DNA of 64,000 nucleotides from Pseudomonas viridiflava (GCF_900591205.1 NZ_UUPU01000008.1:173680-237679), one strand, 5' to 3'; shown: positions 1 through 9,147, counted from the stretch's first letter. Translations and numbers: made by a program. The notes: generated by a model not told the origin, from the sequence alone.

Positions 1-1
1 C

Positions 2-952
2 CGCCCCGGCATCACCTTTCCCGCCGAGCTGAGCACCAACCCCGACCCGGCCCTGGCGCTGGTGCTGGAAGGCCAACGCCAGCTGTTCAGCAGCCGCCGC
101 GAAGCCTTTGCCCGTGAACAGGCGGGGATTCGCGCCAATATCGAGGGCGCCACGGCGCAGTTGGGCGGCATGCGTCGTGCGCGCAGCGACTTGACCGCCC
201 AGGCCCAGTCCCTGCGCGATCAACTGAGCAACTTGCAGCCGCTGGCCGACAACGGCTATATCCCGCGCAACCGGCTGATGGAGTACCAACGCCAGCTGTC
301 CCAGGTGCAACAGGACCTGGCGCAGAACACCGGCGAAAGCGGCCGGGTGGAGCAGGGCATCCTCGAATCGCGCTTGAAATTGCAGCAGCACAGCGAGGAA
401 TACCAGAAAGAAGTGCGCAGCCAACTGGCCGATGCGCAATTGCGCAGCCTGACCCTGGAGCAGCAACTCACCTCGGCCGGGTTTGACCTGCAACACAGCG
501 AGATCAATGCGCCAGCCGATGGCATTGCGGTCAACCTCGGCGTGCACACCGAGGGCGCGGTGGTGCGCGCCGGTGAAACCCTGCTGGAGATTGTGCCCCA
601 GGGCACGCGCCTGGAGGTGGAGGGGCATCTGCCGGTGCACTTGGTGGACAAAGTCGGCACGCACTTGCCGGTGGATATCCTCTTCACCGCCTTCAACCAG
701 AGCCGCACACCGCGGGTGCCGGGTGAGGTCAGCCTGATTTCGGCCGACCAGATGCTGGATGAGAAGACCGGCGCGCCGTATTACGTGCTGCGCACCACGG
801 TGAGCGAAGCGGCGCTGGAGAAACTGCAGGGCCTGGTGATCAAGCCGGGCATGCCGGCCGAGATGTTCGTGCGCACCGGTGAACGCTCGTTGCTCAATTA
901 CCTGTTCAAGCCGCTGCTGGATCGCGCCGGCTCCGCGCTGACCGAGGAATGA
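2..952 (+). CDS. aprE: Type I secretion membrane fusion protein AprE (HlyD family), 5' end outside window
   Basis: Periplasmic adaptor of an ABC-type (type I) exporter; it links the inner-membrane ATPase to the outer-membrane channel. The frame is open from base 2 with no start in the window, so the N-terminal membrane anchor is missing here. The visible 316 residues show a long Gln/Ala/Arg-rich coiled coil, then a barrel-sandwich (lipoyl-like) segment around EINAPADGIAVN and a beta-barrel C-terminus, the normal HlyD order. Its stop overlaps the aprF start by 4 bp (ATGA). The next genes are a TolC-like channel and an RTX lipase, which makes AprE rather than a drug-efflux adaptor the likely identity. 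The ABC ATPase (aprD) should lie just upstream of the window. Confidence 0.9.
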   Translation, partial: RPGITFPAELSTNPDPALALVLEGQRQLFSSRREAFAREQAGIRANIEGATAQLGGMRRARSDLTAQAQSLRDQLSNLQPLADNGYIPRNRLMEYQRQLSQVQQDLAQNTGESGRVEQGILESRLKLQQHSEEYQKEVRSQLADAQLRSLTLEQQLTSAGFDLQHSEINAPADGIAVNLGVHTEGAVVRAGETLLEIVPQGTRLEVEGHLPVHLVDKVGTHLPVDILFTAFNQSRTPRVPGEVSLISADQMLDEKTGAPYYVLRTTVSEAALEKLQGLVIKPGMPAEMFVRTGERSLLNYLFKPLLDRAGSALTEE

Positions 953-2307
953 GCATGAAACGCTTGCTTATCGCCTTGCTGTTCACCTGCGCCAGTGCCG
1001 AGGCGGCCATGGGCCCGTTCGATGTCTACGAACAGGCGTTGCGTAATGATCCGGTGTTTCTCGGCGCCCTCAAGGAGCGCGACGCCGGCCTGGAAAACCG
1101 CACCATCGGCCGCGCCGGCCTGCTGCCCAAGCTGTCCTATAACTACAACAAAGGCCGCAATAACTCCCAGGCCACCTTGCCTGACGGGCGCGGCGGCAAT
1201 TACCACGACGACCGCAACTACAACAGCTACGGTTCCACCTTCAGCCTGCAACAGCCATTGTTTGACTACGAAGCCTACGCCAACTACCGCAAGGGCGTGG
1301 CCCAGTCGCTGTTCGCCGATGAAAGCTTTCGCGACAAGAGCCAGGCGCTGCTGGTGCGGGTGTTGACCTATTACACCCAGGCGCTGTTTGCCCAGGACCA
1401 GATCGACATTGCGCGCGCCAAGAAGAAGGCGTTCGAGCAGCAGTTCCAACAGAACCAGCACTTGTTCCAGCAAGGCGAGGGCACGCGCACCGATATCCTA
1501 GAAGCCGAGTCGCGCTATGAGTTGGCGACGGCCGAAGAGATTGAAGCGCTGGACGAGCAGGACGCGTCTCTGAGGGAACTGGGCGCGTTGATCGGCGTGC
1601 AGAGCGTCAATATCCAGGACCTGGCGCCGCTCAACCAGAGCTTCGCCGCGTTTACCCTGACCCCGGCCAACTACGACACCTGGCATGAGCTGGCGATCAG
1701 CAACAACCCCACCCTGGCCTCGCAGCGCCAGGCCCTGGAAGTGGCGCGTTATGAGGTGGAACGCAATCGCGCCGGGCATTTGCCCAAGGTCACCGCCTAT
1801 GCCAGCTCGCGTCAGCAGGAGTCGGACAGCGGCAACACCTACAACCAACGCTACGACACCAACACCATCGGCATTGAAGTCAGCCTGCCGCTGTATGCCG
1901 GTGGCGGCATCTCGGCGTCCACGCGCCAGGCCAGCCGGGCCATGGAACAGGCGGAGTACGAACTGGAAGGCAAGACCCGCGAAACCCTGATCGAACTGCG
2001 GCGCCAGTTCAGTGCGTGCCTGTCGGGGGTGAGCAAATTGCGCGCCTATCAAAAGGCCCTGACCTCGGCAGAAGCGCTGGTGATTTCCACCAAGCAAAGC
2101 ATCCTCGGCGGCGAGCGGGTCAACCTCGATGCGCTGAACGCCGAGCAGCAGCTCTACAGCACGCGGCGCGACCTGGCCCAGGCGCGTTACGACTACCTGA
2201 TGGCCTGGACCAAATTGCATTACTACGCGGGTAATTTGCGCGATACCGACCTGGCCAAGGTCGACGAAGCATTTGGCCCCGCTGACCCAAAAAGTATTTC
2301 AAGGTGA
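949..2307 (+). CDS. aprF: TolC-family outer-membrane channel of type I secretion system (AprF)
   Basis: A 452-residue TolC-like outer-membrane factor with an N-terminal signal peptide (MSMKRLLIALLFTCASAEA, cleavage near residue 20). Two internally repeated helical halves rich in Gln, Ala and Arg follow, with strand segments such as SLQQPLFDYEAYANYRKG and the repeat-equivalent SLPLYAGGGISASTRQA, as in TolC/AprF. It would complete the AprD-AprE-AprF conduit. The start at 949 overlaps the aprE stop; an internal ATG at 955 is the only close alternative. The lipase gene starts 34 bp downstream, so the three genes are probably cotranscribed. Confidence 0.9.
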   Translation: MSMKRLLIALLFTCASAEAAMGPFDVYEQALRNDPVFLGALKERDAGLENRTIGRAGLLPKLSYNYNKGRNNSQATLPDGRGGNYHDDRNYNSYGSTFSLQQPLFDYEAYANYRKGVAQSLFADESFRDKSQALLVRVLTYYTQALFAQDQIDIARAKKKAFEQQFQQNQHLFQQGEGTRTDILEAESRYELATAEEIEALDEQDASLRELGALIGVQSVNIQDLAPLNQSFAAFTLTPANYDTWHELAISNNPTLASQRQALEVARYEVERNRAGHLPKVTAYASSRQQESDSGNTYNQRYDTNTIGIEVSLPLYAGGGISASTRQASRAMEQAEYELEGKTRETLIELRRQFSACLSGVSKLRAYQKALTSAEALVISTKQSILGGERVNLDALNAEQQLYSTRRDLAQARYDYLMAWTKLHYYAGNLRDTDLAKVDEAFGPADPKSISR

Positions 2308-2341
2308 CATTCCCGATTCCAACAACAAGAGAGGCAATAAC

Positions 2342-3754
2342 ATGGGCGTGTTTGACTACAAAAACCTCGGGGCCGATGGCTCCAAAGCATTGTTCGCCGA
2401 TGCCATGGCGATCACGTTGTATACCTACCACAACCTGGATAACGGCTTTGCCGTGGGCTACCAGCACAACGGCTTGGGGCTGGGCCTGCCGGCCACACTG
2501 GTCGGAGCACTGCTCGGCAGCACCGATTCCCAGGGGGTGATCCCCGGTATCCCGTGGAACCCCGATTCGGAAAAAGCCGCCCTGGACGCACTCCACCAGG
2601 CCGGCTGGGCCCCCATCAGCGCCAGCGCCCTGGGCTACGGCGGCAAGGTCGATGCGCGGGGTACGTTCTTTGGCGAAAAGGCCGGCTACACCACGGCGCA
2701 GGTCGAAGTCCTGGGCAAGTACGATGACGCGGGCAAGCTGCTGGAAATCGGTATCGGTTTTCGCGGCACGTCCGGCCCGCGGGAGAGCCTGATCAGCGAT
2801 TCCATCGGTGATCTGATCAGCGACTTGCTGGCGGCGCTGGGCCCCAAGGACTACGCGAAGAACTACGCCGGCGAAGCGTTTGGCGGCCTGCTCAAAAACG
2901 TGGCCGAGTTTGCCGGCGCGCATGGACTCAGCGGCCACGATGTAGTGGTCAGCGGTCACAGCCTTGGCGGGCTGGCGGTCAACAGCCTGGCCGACTTGAG
3001 CAACAGCCAATGGGCGGGGTTCTACAAGGATGCCAATTACGTGGCTTATGCCTCGCCGACCCAGAGTGCGGGGGGCAAGGTGCTCAATGTCGGCTACGAG
3101 AACGACCCGGTATTCCGTGCACTGGACGGCTCGTCAGTCAACTGGTCGTCTCTGGGCGTTCACGACAAGCCCCATGAGTCGACCACCGACAATATCGTCA
3201 GCTTCAATGACCACTACGCCTCGACGCTATGGAATGTACTGCCATTTTCCATCACCAACCTGCCCACCTGGGTCTCGCATTTGCCAACCGGGTATGGCGA
3301 TGGCATGACGCGCATCCTCGAATCCGGTTTCTACGAGCAGATGAGCCGCGACTCGACGATTATCGTCGCCAACCTGTCGGACCCGGCACGGGCCAACACC
3401 TGGGTACAGGATCTCAACCGCAACGCCGAGCCGCACAAGGGCAATACCTTCATCATCGGCAGTGACGGCAATGACCTGATCCAGGGGGGCAAGGGCGCGG
3501 ACTTTATCGAGGGCGGCAAGGGCAATGACACGATTCGCGACAGCAGTGGGAATAACACCTTTTTGTTCAGCGGGCACTTTGGTCAGGATCGGATCATTGG
3601 TTACCAACTGACGGACAAGCTGGTGTTCCAGGACGTCGAAGGACGCGTGGATTACCGTGAGCACGGCGCGGATACGCTGATCAGTGTGGGTGGAGATTCG
3701 GTGACGTTGGTGGGGGTCAGTGGTTGGTCGGGGGAGGGGATGGTCGTTAGCTGA
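2342..3754 (+). CDS. lipA: Extracellular RTX lipase, class I.3 (LipA)
   Basis: Secreted triacylglycerol lipase of 470 residues, the length usual for the Pseudomonas fluorescens class I.3 family. The start MGVFDYKN matches the family N-terminus; longer upstream starts in this frame overlap aprF and are not needed. The catalytic triad is intact at the family positions: Ser207 in GHSLGG, Asp255 and His313. Residues about 370-410 hold glycine-rich calcium-binding RTX nonapeptides (GSDGNDLIQGGKGAD and following). There is no N-terminal signal peptide; the hydrophobic C-terminus ending in EGMVVS is the type I secretion signal read by the adjacent AprEF exporter. Lipase follows aprF directly. Confidence 0.95.
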   Translation: MGVFDYKNLGADGSKALFADAMAITLYTYHNLDNGFAVGYQHNGLGLGLPATLVGALLGSTDSQGVIPGIPWNPDSEKAALDALHQAGWAPISASALGYGGKVDARGTFFGEKAGYTTAQVEVLGKYDDAGKLLEIGIGFRGTSGPRESLISDSIGDLISDLLAALGPKDYAKNYAGEAFGGLLKNVAEFAGAHGLSGHDVVVSGHSLGGLAVNSLADLSNSQWAGFYKDANYVAYASPTQSAGGKVLNVGYENDPVFRALDGSSVNWSSLGVHDKPHESTTDNIVSFNDHYASTLWNVLPFSITNLPTWVSHLPTGYGDGMTRILESGFYEQMSRDSTIIVANLSDPARANTWVQDLNRNAEPHKGNTFIIGSDGNDLIQGGKGADFIEGGKGNDTIRDSSGNNTFLFSGHFGQDRIIGYQLTDKLVFQDVEGRVDYREHGADTLISVGGDSVTLVGVSGWSGEGMVVS

Positions 3755-3778
3755 TGTGAGGTGATAACCCGATCAAGG

Positions 3779-3860
3779 TGGGAGCTGGCTTGCCTGCGAT
3801 GCGCACGACTCGGTTTGGCAGGGGAACGAGTTGATGCCATCGCAGGCAAGCCAGCTCCCA
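3779..3860. repeat. REPIN-like inverted pair (GCTGGCTTGCCTGCGAT type)
   Basis: Two 23-bp arms, 3779-3801 and 3838-3860, are perfect reverse complements around a 36-bp unrelated loop. The same arm sequence recurs at 16225-16311 and, decayed, at 48376-48450. Its extragenic position and paired inverted layout match the REP doublets (REPINs) known from fluorescens-group Pseudomonas. It lies between the lipA stop and the end of a convergent lipoprotein gene. Confidence 0.85.
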
Positions 3861-3877
3861 CATTTGATCGGCGTTGT

Positions 3878-4102
3878 TTAGTCTTCCTTGCGGACCGTGG
3901 CCACGTCATCGGCCTTGATGCGAATGCGCTTGCCGGCGATGTCGGTGAACTCGTAGAAACCGTCGGCGGTCTGGGTTTTTGGGGTGTCCTTGGTCAAATA
4001 CTGAGTACCATTTTGCAGCGTCACGACGGTTTGCGTTGCGCAACCGGCCAATACCAGAAAAGTGAGTGCAACCAGTGGCAGACCCAAATTCTTCATGTTC
4101 AT
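3878..4102 (-). CDS. Small YgdI/YgdR-type lipoprotein
   Basis: A 74-residue predicted lipoprotein. The signal peptide MNMKNLGLPLVALTFLVLAG is followed by the lipobox cysteine (LAGC). The mature part has the VTLQNGTQYLT and GFYEFTDIAGK patterns of the YgdI/YgdR (DUF903) family, a small SH3-like fold of unknown role usually found in the outer membrane. The start at 4102 is chosen because an AAGG-type ribosome site lies about 9 nt upstream; ATG 4096 is a possible alternative. It is monocistronic, convergent with lipA and divergent from the nuclease operon. Confidence 0.8.
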   Translation of the reverse strand: MNMKNLGLPLVALTFLVLAGCATQTVVTLQNGTQYLTKDTPKTQTADGFYEFTDIAGKRIRIKADDVATVRKED

Positions 4103-4252
4103 TACCCTTACCTTTGACCTTGAAAAGTCCCACGCCAGGGGCGCGGGCAACAAATGTTACGCCATCGACTCCCCATCTGATCACTTTTATGCAGAAAGTT
4201 GCGTGCGCCATTTATCCATTAGCGATTGCAACCAGGCGTTTGCGACGGCACT

Positions 4253-4268
4253 CTGTATGCATAACCAG
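4253..4268 (+). promoter_or_regulatory. Candidate LexA (SOS) box
   Basis: CTGTATGCATAACCAG has the CTG-N10-CAG layout of gammaproteobacterial LexA sites. The 20-bp stretch 4251-4270 agrees with the E. coli consensus at 14 positions. It ends 10 bp before the start codon of the FAN1-like nuclease, so LexA binding there would block transcription of the nuclease/helicase operon. This is seen in sequence only; binding is inferred. Confidence 0.65.
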
Positions 4269-4278
4269 TATTTGATCA

Positions 4279-5937
4279 ATGCGTACCATGGCCAACCCCC
4301 TCGAAAACCCGCTCTATTACCTGCATAACTTCTGCCAGGTCCTGCATTGGCTGGGGCAACGCTATGCAGACCTGCTCGACCCTGACGAACAGCATTTCAT
4401 TCAGCAATTTGACAGGTTGGCGCAACCGTCCCAGGCGCTATTGGTGCGCATGGTGATGCGCAAGGGTGTGCATTTTCGTGCGGGCAAGCTGCATTACCTG
4501 GAGATCGGATGCCCTCACGCCGCTGCCGGGCCATTGCTGGAACTGGGCTGGGTGGACGCGCACTGCCCGCTGGCCTTTGAGGAGCTGTTCGGGTTGCTGC
4601 AAAAGAGCGAAATCCTCGGTGCGTTCACACCCTGGATCGACCAGCCCAAGGCCAGGAAAACCGATTGGCTGGAGGGGTTGGCAGCGCAATTCACCGAGCC
4701 GCGCAGTTTTGTGCAATGGTGTCCCGACCTGGCAGATACCCTGTACAGCCTCACCGTGATGCAGCTGTGCGACCGCCTGCGCTTGATGTTCTTCGGCAAT
4801 CTGCACCAGGATTGGTCCGAGTTCGTGCTGGCGGACCTGGGTATCTACACCTATGAAAAGGTCGAATTTTGCGCCGAATCCCGTGGTTTGCGCACCCGCG
4901 ATGACGTACACGGGTTTCTGTTTCTGCACCAGTGTCAGCAAGCGTTTGAAACCGGCGAGGCGCTGGAGGCGGTGCTGGCGCAGGTCGCGACGCTGAGCAC
5001 TGACAACCCCTGGCTGGAAAAACGTCGGGCCAAGCTGTTGTTCCAGATCGGCCAATACTGCGAGCGCAGCGCCGAACTGGACCTGGCGCAGCAGATCTAC
5101 CGCGCCTGTGCGTACCCTGGCGCCCGCGCACGGCTGATCCGCGTGCTGGAGCGCCAGGAGGACTACGCCCAGGCCATGGCCCTGGCAAATGCCGCGCAAC
5201 AGGCGCCGGAAAGCGCCGCCGAACAACAGCACCTGTTGCGTGTGTTACCGCGCTTGCGCCGCAAGCTGGGCGAGCCGGCTTTGCCCAAGGCCAAGCCCCG
5301 GCAGGTCACGCGCCTGGACCTCGCGCTCACGCTGCCGGAGCCACTGATGTCGGTGGAATACTGCGTACAGGCGCACCTGAGCGAGCCGGATGCGCCGGTG
5401 CATTATGTGGAAAACGGCCTGATCAATTCGCTGTTCGGCCTGCTGTGCTGGGAGGCGATTTTCGCGCCGCTGCCGGGTGCGTTTTTTCACCCCTTCCAGC
5501 GCGGGCCGGCGGATCTGCACAGCGAAGACTTCCACCAGCGCCGTGCAGGGTTGTTTGCCGCATGTTTCGAGCAACTGCAGGACGAGCGCTACAAGACCAC
5601 CTTGCGCCAGCGCTACCACGACAAATGGGGGGTTCAATCGCCCTTCGTGTTCTGGAACCTGCTGAGCGAAGAGCTGCTGGAACAAGCCCTGGAATGCCTG
5701 CCCGCCGAACATCTGCGCTATTGGTTCGAGCGGCTGTTGCTGGATATCCGTGCCAACCGCGCTGGCATGCCGGACCTGATCCAGTTCTGGCCGGCGCAAA
5801 AGACTTACCGCATGATCGAGGTCAAGGGTCCCGGCGATCGCCTGCAAGACAACCAACTGCGTTGGCTGGAGTTCTGCGGTGAATACCAGATGCCGGTCAC
5901 CGTCTGTTACGTGCGCTGGGCGGAGCAACCGGCTTGA
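4279..5937 (+). CDS. FAN1-like VRR-NUC structure-specific nuclease
   Basis: A 552-residue protein ending in a VRR-NUC PD-(D/E)XK nuclease domain: GMPDLIQFWP supplies the Asp, MIEVKGPGDRL the Glu-x-Lys. The upstream part is helical and TPR-like (repeats around residues 230-310, with aromatic and acidic residues), the architecture of bacterial FAN1, which cuts branched DNA and helps repair interstrand crosslinks. ATG 4279 is taken as the start; ATG 4288 is also possible, and neither has a clear ribosome site. A LexA-type box lies immediately upstream. The stop overlaps the helicase start by 4 bp, so the two proteins are probably made together. Confidence 0.85.
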   Translation: MRTMANPLENPLYYLHNFCQVLHWLGQRYADLLDPDEQHFIQQFDRLAQPSQALLVRMVMRKGVHFRAGKLHYLEIGCPHAAAGPLLELGWVDAHCPLAFEELFGLLQKSEILGAFTPWIDQPKARKTDWLEGLAAQFTEPRSFVQWCPDLADTLYSLTVMQLCDRLRLMFFGNLHQDWSEFVLADLGIYTYEKVEFCAESRGLRTRDDVHGFLFLHQCQQAFETGEALEAVLAQVATLSTDNPWLEKRRAKLLFQIGQYCERSAELDLAQQIYRACAYPGARARLIRVLERQEDYAQAMALANAAQQAPESAAEQQHLLRVLPRLRRKLGEPALPKAKPRQVTRLDLALTLPEPLMSVEYCVQAHLSEPDAPVHYVENGLINSLFGLLCWEAIFAPLPGAFFHPFQRGPADLHSEDFHQRRAGLFAACFEQLQDERYKTTLRQRYHDKWGVQSPFVFWNLLSEELLEQALECLPAEHLRYWFERLLLDIRANRAGMPDLIQFWPAQKTYRMIEVKGPGDRLQDNQLRWLEFCGEYQMPVTVCYVRWAEQPA

Positions 5938-8198
5938 GCTACACCGTGGCGGTGCGGGCACTGTGCGAGTTCACGGCCAAGATCGGCGACCTGGACCTGC
6001 GCTTTACGCCGTCGCCCAGCGCCCAGGAAGGCATTGTCGGGCATCGCACCGTCGCCTCGCGGCGTAGCGCGCATTACCAGAACGAAGTGGCCCTGGACGG
6101 CGAATACCAGCAGCTCAAGGTACGGGGCAGGGCCGACGGCTATGACCCGGATGCCAATCGCCTCGAAGAGGTAAAGACCTACCGCGGCGACCTCGACGCC
6201 CAACCCGCCAACCATCGACAGCTGCATTGGGCCCAGGTCAAGGTGTATGGCTGGCTGATGTGCCAAAAGCTCGGCCTTACGGAAATTGACCTGGCACTGG
6301 TGTACTTCGACATCGTCGGTGAAGGCGAGACCGTGCTCAACCAGCGCGCTCAGGCCGCCGAGCTGGAGGTGTTCTTCAACCAGCAATGTGCCTTGTTCCT
6401 TGGCTGGGCCCAGCAGGAAATGCAGCACCGCGAAGCCCGTAACAGTGCTGCGAAAGCCTTGAGTTTTCCGCATCCCGACTTTCGCCCCGGCCAGCGCGCC
6501 CTCGCCGAGTCGGTGTACAAGGCCGTCACCACTGGCCGTTGCCTGATGGCTCAGGCGCCTACCGGAATCGGCAAAACCATCGGCACGATCTTCCCACTGC
6601 TCAAGGCCCTGGCGCCGCAGCAACTGGACAAGGTGCTCTTCCTGACCGCCAAGACCCCCGGGCGCAAGCTTGCCCTCGACGCGTCGCAGGTACTGTTCAG
6701 CAGCAGCCCCGAGCTGCAACTGCGCGTTCTGGAGCTGGTGGCGCGTGACAAAGCCTGCGAACACCTGGACAAAGCTTGCCACGGTGATTCCTGCCCGTTG
6801 GCCAAGGGCTTTTACGATCGCCTGCCGGCTGCGCGCATCGCCGCCTCCAAGGTGCGGCTGCTGGACCAGCGCAACCTGCGCGACGTAGCCTTGGCCCATG
6901 AGGTGTGTCCCTATTACCTGAGCCAGGAAATGGCGCGTTGGGCCGACTTGGTGGTCGCCGACTACAACTACTATTTCGACTTTGGCGCCATGTTGTTCGG
7001 TCTGGCCCAGCTCAACCAGTGGCGTGCGGCGGTGCTGGTGGACGAGGCCCACAACCTGGTGGAGCGCGCCCGTTCGATGTACAGCGCGAGCCTCGACCAG
7101 TACACCCTGAAGACCCTGCGCGACACAGCCCCCGAGCCGTTGAATAAACCCTTGCAGCGCCTGAACCGTGAATGGAATGCGCTGCACAAGGACCAGCTCG
7201 CGCCTTATCAGGCGTATGCCTGCCGCCCGGAAAAACTGCTGCAGGCCCTGAGCCTGTGCACCAGCGCCATGGGCGACTACTTCAACGAGCATCCCGAGGC
7301 GCTGGCGGGGGACCTGCAAGCCTTCTACTTTGAGGCCCTGCAATTTGCCAAGGTCGCGGAGCTGTTCAACGAGCACTTCATCTTCGATATCAGCAAGCGC
7401 CAGTTCAGTGGCAAGCGCAGCAGTTCAACCCTGTGCCTGCGCAATGTGGTGCCCGCTGAGTTCATTCGCCCTCGTTTGACGGCGGCGCGCAGCAGCGTGC
7501 TGTTTTCTGCCACTCTGAGCCCGCGCCACTATTACGCCGATTTGCTGGGTTTACCCACGGATACCGCGTGGGTTGATGTGGAATCGCCGTTCAAGGCCGA
7601 GCAATTGCGGGTGCGCATTGTCGATCAAATCTCCACACGCTTTGTGCATCGCCAGGCATCGCTGGAGCCGATCGTCGACTTGATCGCCCGCCAGTTCGCC
7701 GCGCAACCGGGCAACTATCTGGCGTTTTTCTCAAGCTTCGACTACCTGCAACAGGTGGCGCACTTGATGGCCCAGAGGCACCCGCAGATTGCCCTGTGGG
7801 CGCAATCACGTGGCATGGCCGAGGCCGAGCGCCAGGCGTTTCTCGATGAGTTCACCGAACACAGCCAGGGCATCGGCTTTGCCGTGCTGGGGGGCGCGTT
7901 CGGCGAAGGTATCGACTTGCCCGGTGCCCGCCTGATCGGCGCTTTTATTGCCACCCTGGGGTTGCCGCAGCTGAACCCGGTGAACGAGCAAATGAAGGCG
8001 CGCATGGGCGCGATCTTCGGCGCCGGTTACGACTACACGTATTTGTATCCCGGCATCCAAAAAGTCGTACAGGCGGCAGGGAGGGTGATTCGTAGCCAGC
8101 AGGACAGGGGCGTAGTGATGTTGATCGACGACCGGTTTGGCGAAACACGGGTGCGCCAGCTGTTGCCGCGGTGGTGGGCGCCGGTGACTAAAACGTGA
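5934..8198 (+). CDS. XPD/DinG-type Fe-S DNA helicase with N-terminal RecB-like nuclease domain
   Basis: A 754-residue superfamily 2 helicase. Residues about 40-110 look like a RecB/Cas4-type PD-(D/E)XK nuclease: GRADGYDPD gives the Asp, LEEVKTY the Glu-x-Lys, and QVKVY the QxxxY motif. Then come Walker A APTGIGKT (about 207-214), a four-cysteine Fe-S cluster region (CEHLDKAC, DSCP, EVCPYY), the DEAH box VDEAHNL (about 369-375) and motif VI GRVIRSQQDRG. The start is TTG 5934, overlapping the nuclease stop and translationally coupled; GTG 5946 is the alternative. The 3' end overlaps the convergent SDR gene by 11 bp. The partner gene and SOS-type box point to DNA repair. Confidence 0.87.
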   Translation: MSYTVAVRALCEFTAKIGDLDLRFTPSPSAQEGIVGHRTVASRRSAHYQNEVALDGEYQQLKVRGRADGYDPDANRLEEVKTYRGDLDAQPANHRQLHWAQVKVYGWLMCQKLGLTEIDLALVYFDIVGEGETVLNQRAQAAELEVFFNQQCALFLGWAQQEMQHREARNSAAKALSFPHPDFRPGQRALAESVYKAVTTGRCLMAQAPTGIGKTIGTIFPLLKALAPQQLDKVLFLTAKTPGRKLALDASQVLFSSSPELQLRVLELVARDKACEHLDKACHGDSCPLAKGFYDRLPAARIAASKVRLLDQRNLRDVALAHEVCPYYLSQEMARWADLVVADYNYYFDFGAMLFGLAQLNQWRAAVLVDEAHNLVERARSMYSASLDQYTLKTLRDTAPEPLNKPLQRLNREWNALHKDQLAPYQAYACRPEKLLQALSLCTSAMGDYFNEHPEALAGDLQAFYFEALQFAKVAELFNEHFIFDISKRQFSGKRSSSTLCLRNVVPAEFIRPRLTAARSSVLFSATLSPRHYYADLLGLPTDTAWVDVESPFKAEQLRVRIVDQISTRFVHRQASLEPIVDLIARQFAAQPGNYLAFFSSFDYLQQVAHLMAQRHPQIALWAQSRGMAEAERQAFLDEFTEHSQGIGFAVLGGAFGEGIDLPGARLIGAFIATLGLPQLNPVNEQMKARMGAIFGAGYDYTYLYPGIQKVVQAAGRVIRSQQDRGVVMLIDDRFGETRVRQLLPRWWAPVTKT

Positions 8199-9147
8199 CG
8201 CCGCTCAGTTGCTCGCTCAAAACCCATAACCGCAGGGCCTGCTCCGGATCTATGGCCCAGGGGTGGACGCCGCAGCGTTTGGTTTCATCCTGAGCGAGGG
8301 CCGCCACATCACAGTCTTCACAATACAGGCCGCCCAGCCCATCGAGTTGAGCGCTGACGCCACACCACACCATCGTCGCAGCACCTTGTTCGGGGCTCTT
8401 GTAATGACTGGCCGAACGAACATTGCCTTGTTCATCCAAGGCGCCGACAAATGCCAGGTCGTCCTTGTCCAGGTAGCGAACCAGATCGGTGAGGATTTCG
8501 CCAGGATGCACGGAAAACGCGCGCACGCCGTGGGATTTGCCATGCTGATCCAGCGCCACGGCAAACAGGGCGTTGGCGGTTTTTGACTGGCCATAGGCGA
8601 GCCACTTGTCATAGGTGCGCTGATCAAACTGCGGGTCTTCGAAATGCAGCGGGCTCAGGCGATGACCAAGGGAGGAGACCGCCACCACGCGTGCGCCGTC
8701 AGCTTTGCACAGGGCCGGCCACAGCCGGGCGGTCAGTTGGAAATGGCCCAGGTGGTTGGTGGCGAACTGCGCTTCTACGCCATTGGCATTGCGCTGCAGC
8801 GGGGTCGCCATGATCCCAGCGCTGTTGATCAACAGAGGCAAAGCCCGGCCGGACGCCAGGAAGTCTTGCGCGAAACGCTCAATGGACAGCGGATCGAGTA
8901 AATCCAGGCTCGCCAGTTCAACGCCCTGAATGCCACGTAAATTGCGCTCGGCCTTGAGCGCGTCGCGTGCGGGCACGATTACCTGTGCGCCCGCGCCGGC
9001 CAACGTCCGCACGGCTTCCAGCCCAATGCCGGAATAGCCGCCGGTAACGATGGCAGTCATACCGCGTAAATCTTTATTCGCCAACGCTTGTGTCGCTGTC
9101 GTTGCTGCGTGGAATCCACTGTTGATCGGGGTTTGTTTGCGGTTCAT
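8188..9147 (-). CDS. Short-chain dehydrogenase/reductase
   Basis: A 319-residue SDR oxidoreductase of unknown substrate. It has the cofactor motif TGGYSGIGLE (about residues 30-39), the NSAGIM motif, the serine in VSSLGH and the YGQSKTAN active-site Tyr/Lys pair. The length and the roughly 25-residue N-terminal extension resemble the WWOX/retinol-dehydrogenase-like SDRs of bacteria. The start is ATG 9147; the apparent longer frame upstream runs through the duplicated divergent promoter and is not real. It was originally divergent from the AraC-type regulator at 9625, a typical regulator/target arrangement. Confidence 0.85.
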   Translation of the reverse strand: MNRKQTPINSGFHAATTATQALANKDLRGMTAIVTGGYSGIGLEAVRTLAGAGAQVIVPARDALKAERNLRGIQGVELASLDLLDPLSIERFAQDFLASGRALPLLINSAGIMATPLQRNANGVEAQFATNHLGHFQLTARLWPALCKADGARVVAVSSLGHRLSPLHFEDPQFDQRTYDKWLAYGQSKTANALFAVALDQHGKSHGVRAFSVHPGEILTDLVRYLDKDDLAFVGALDEQGNVRSASHYKSPEQGAATMVWCGVSAQLDGLGGLYCEDCDVAALAQDETKRCGVHPWAIDPEQALRLWVLSEQLSGVTF

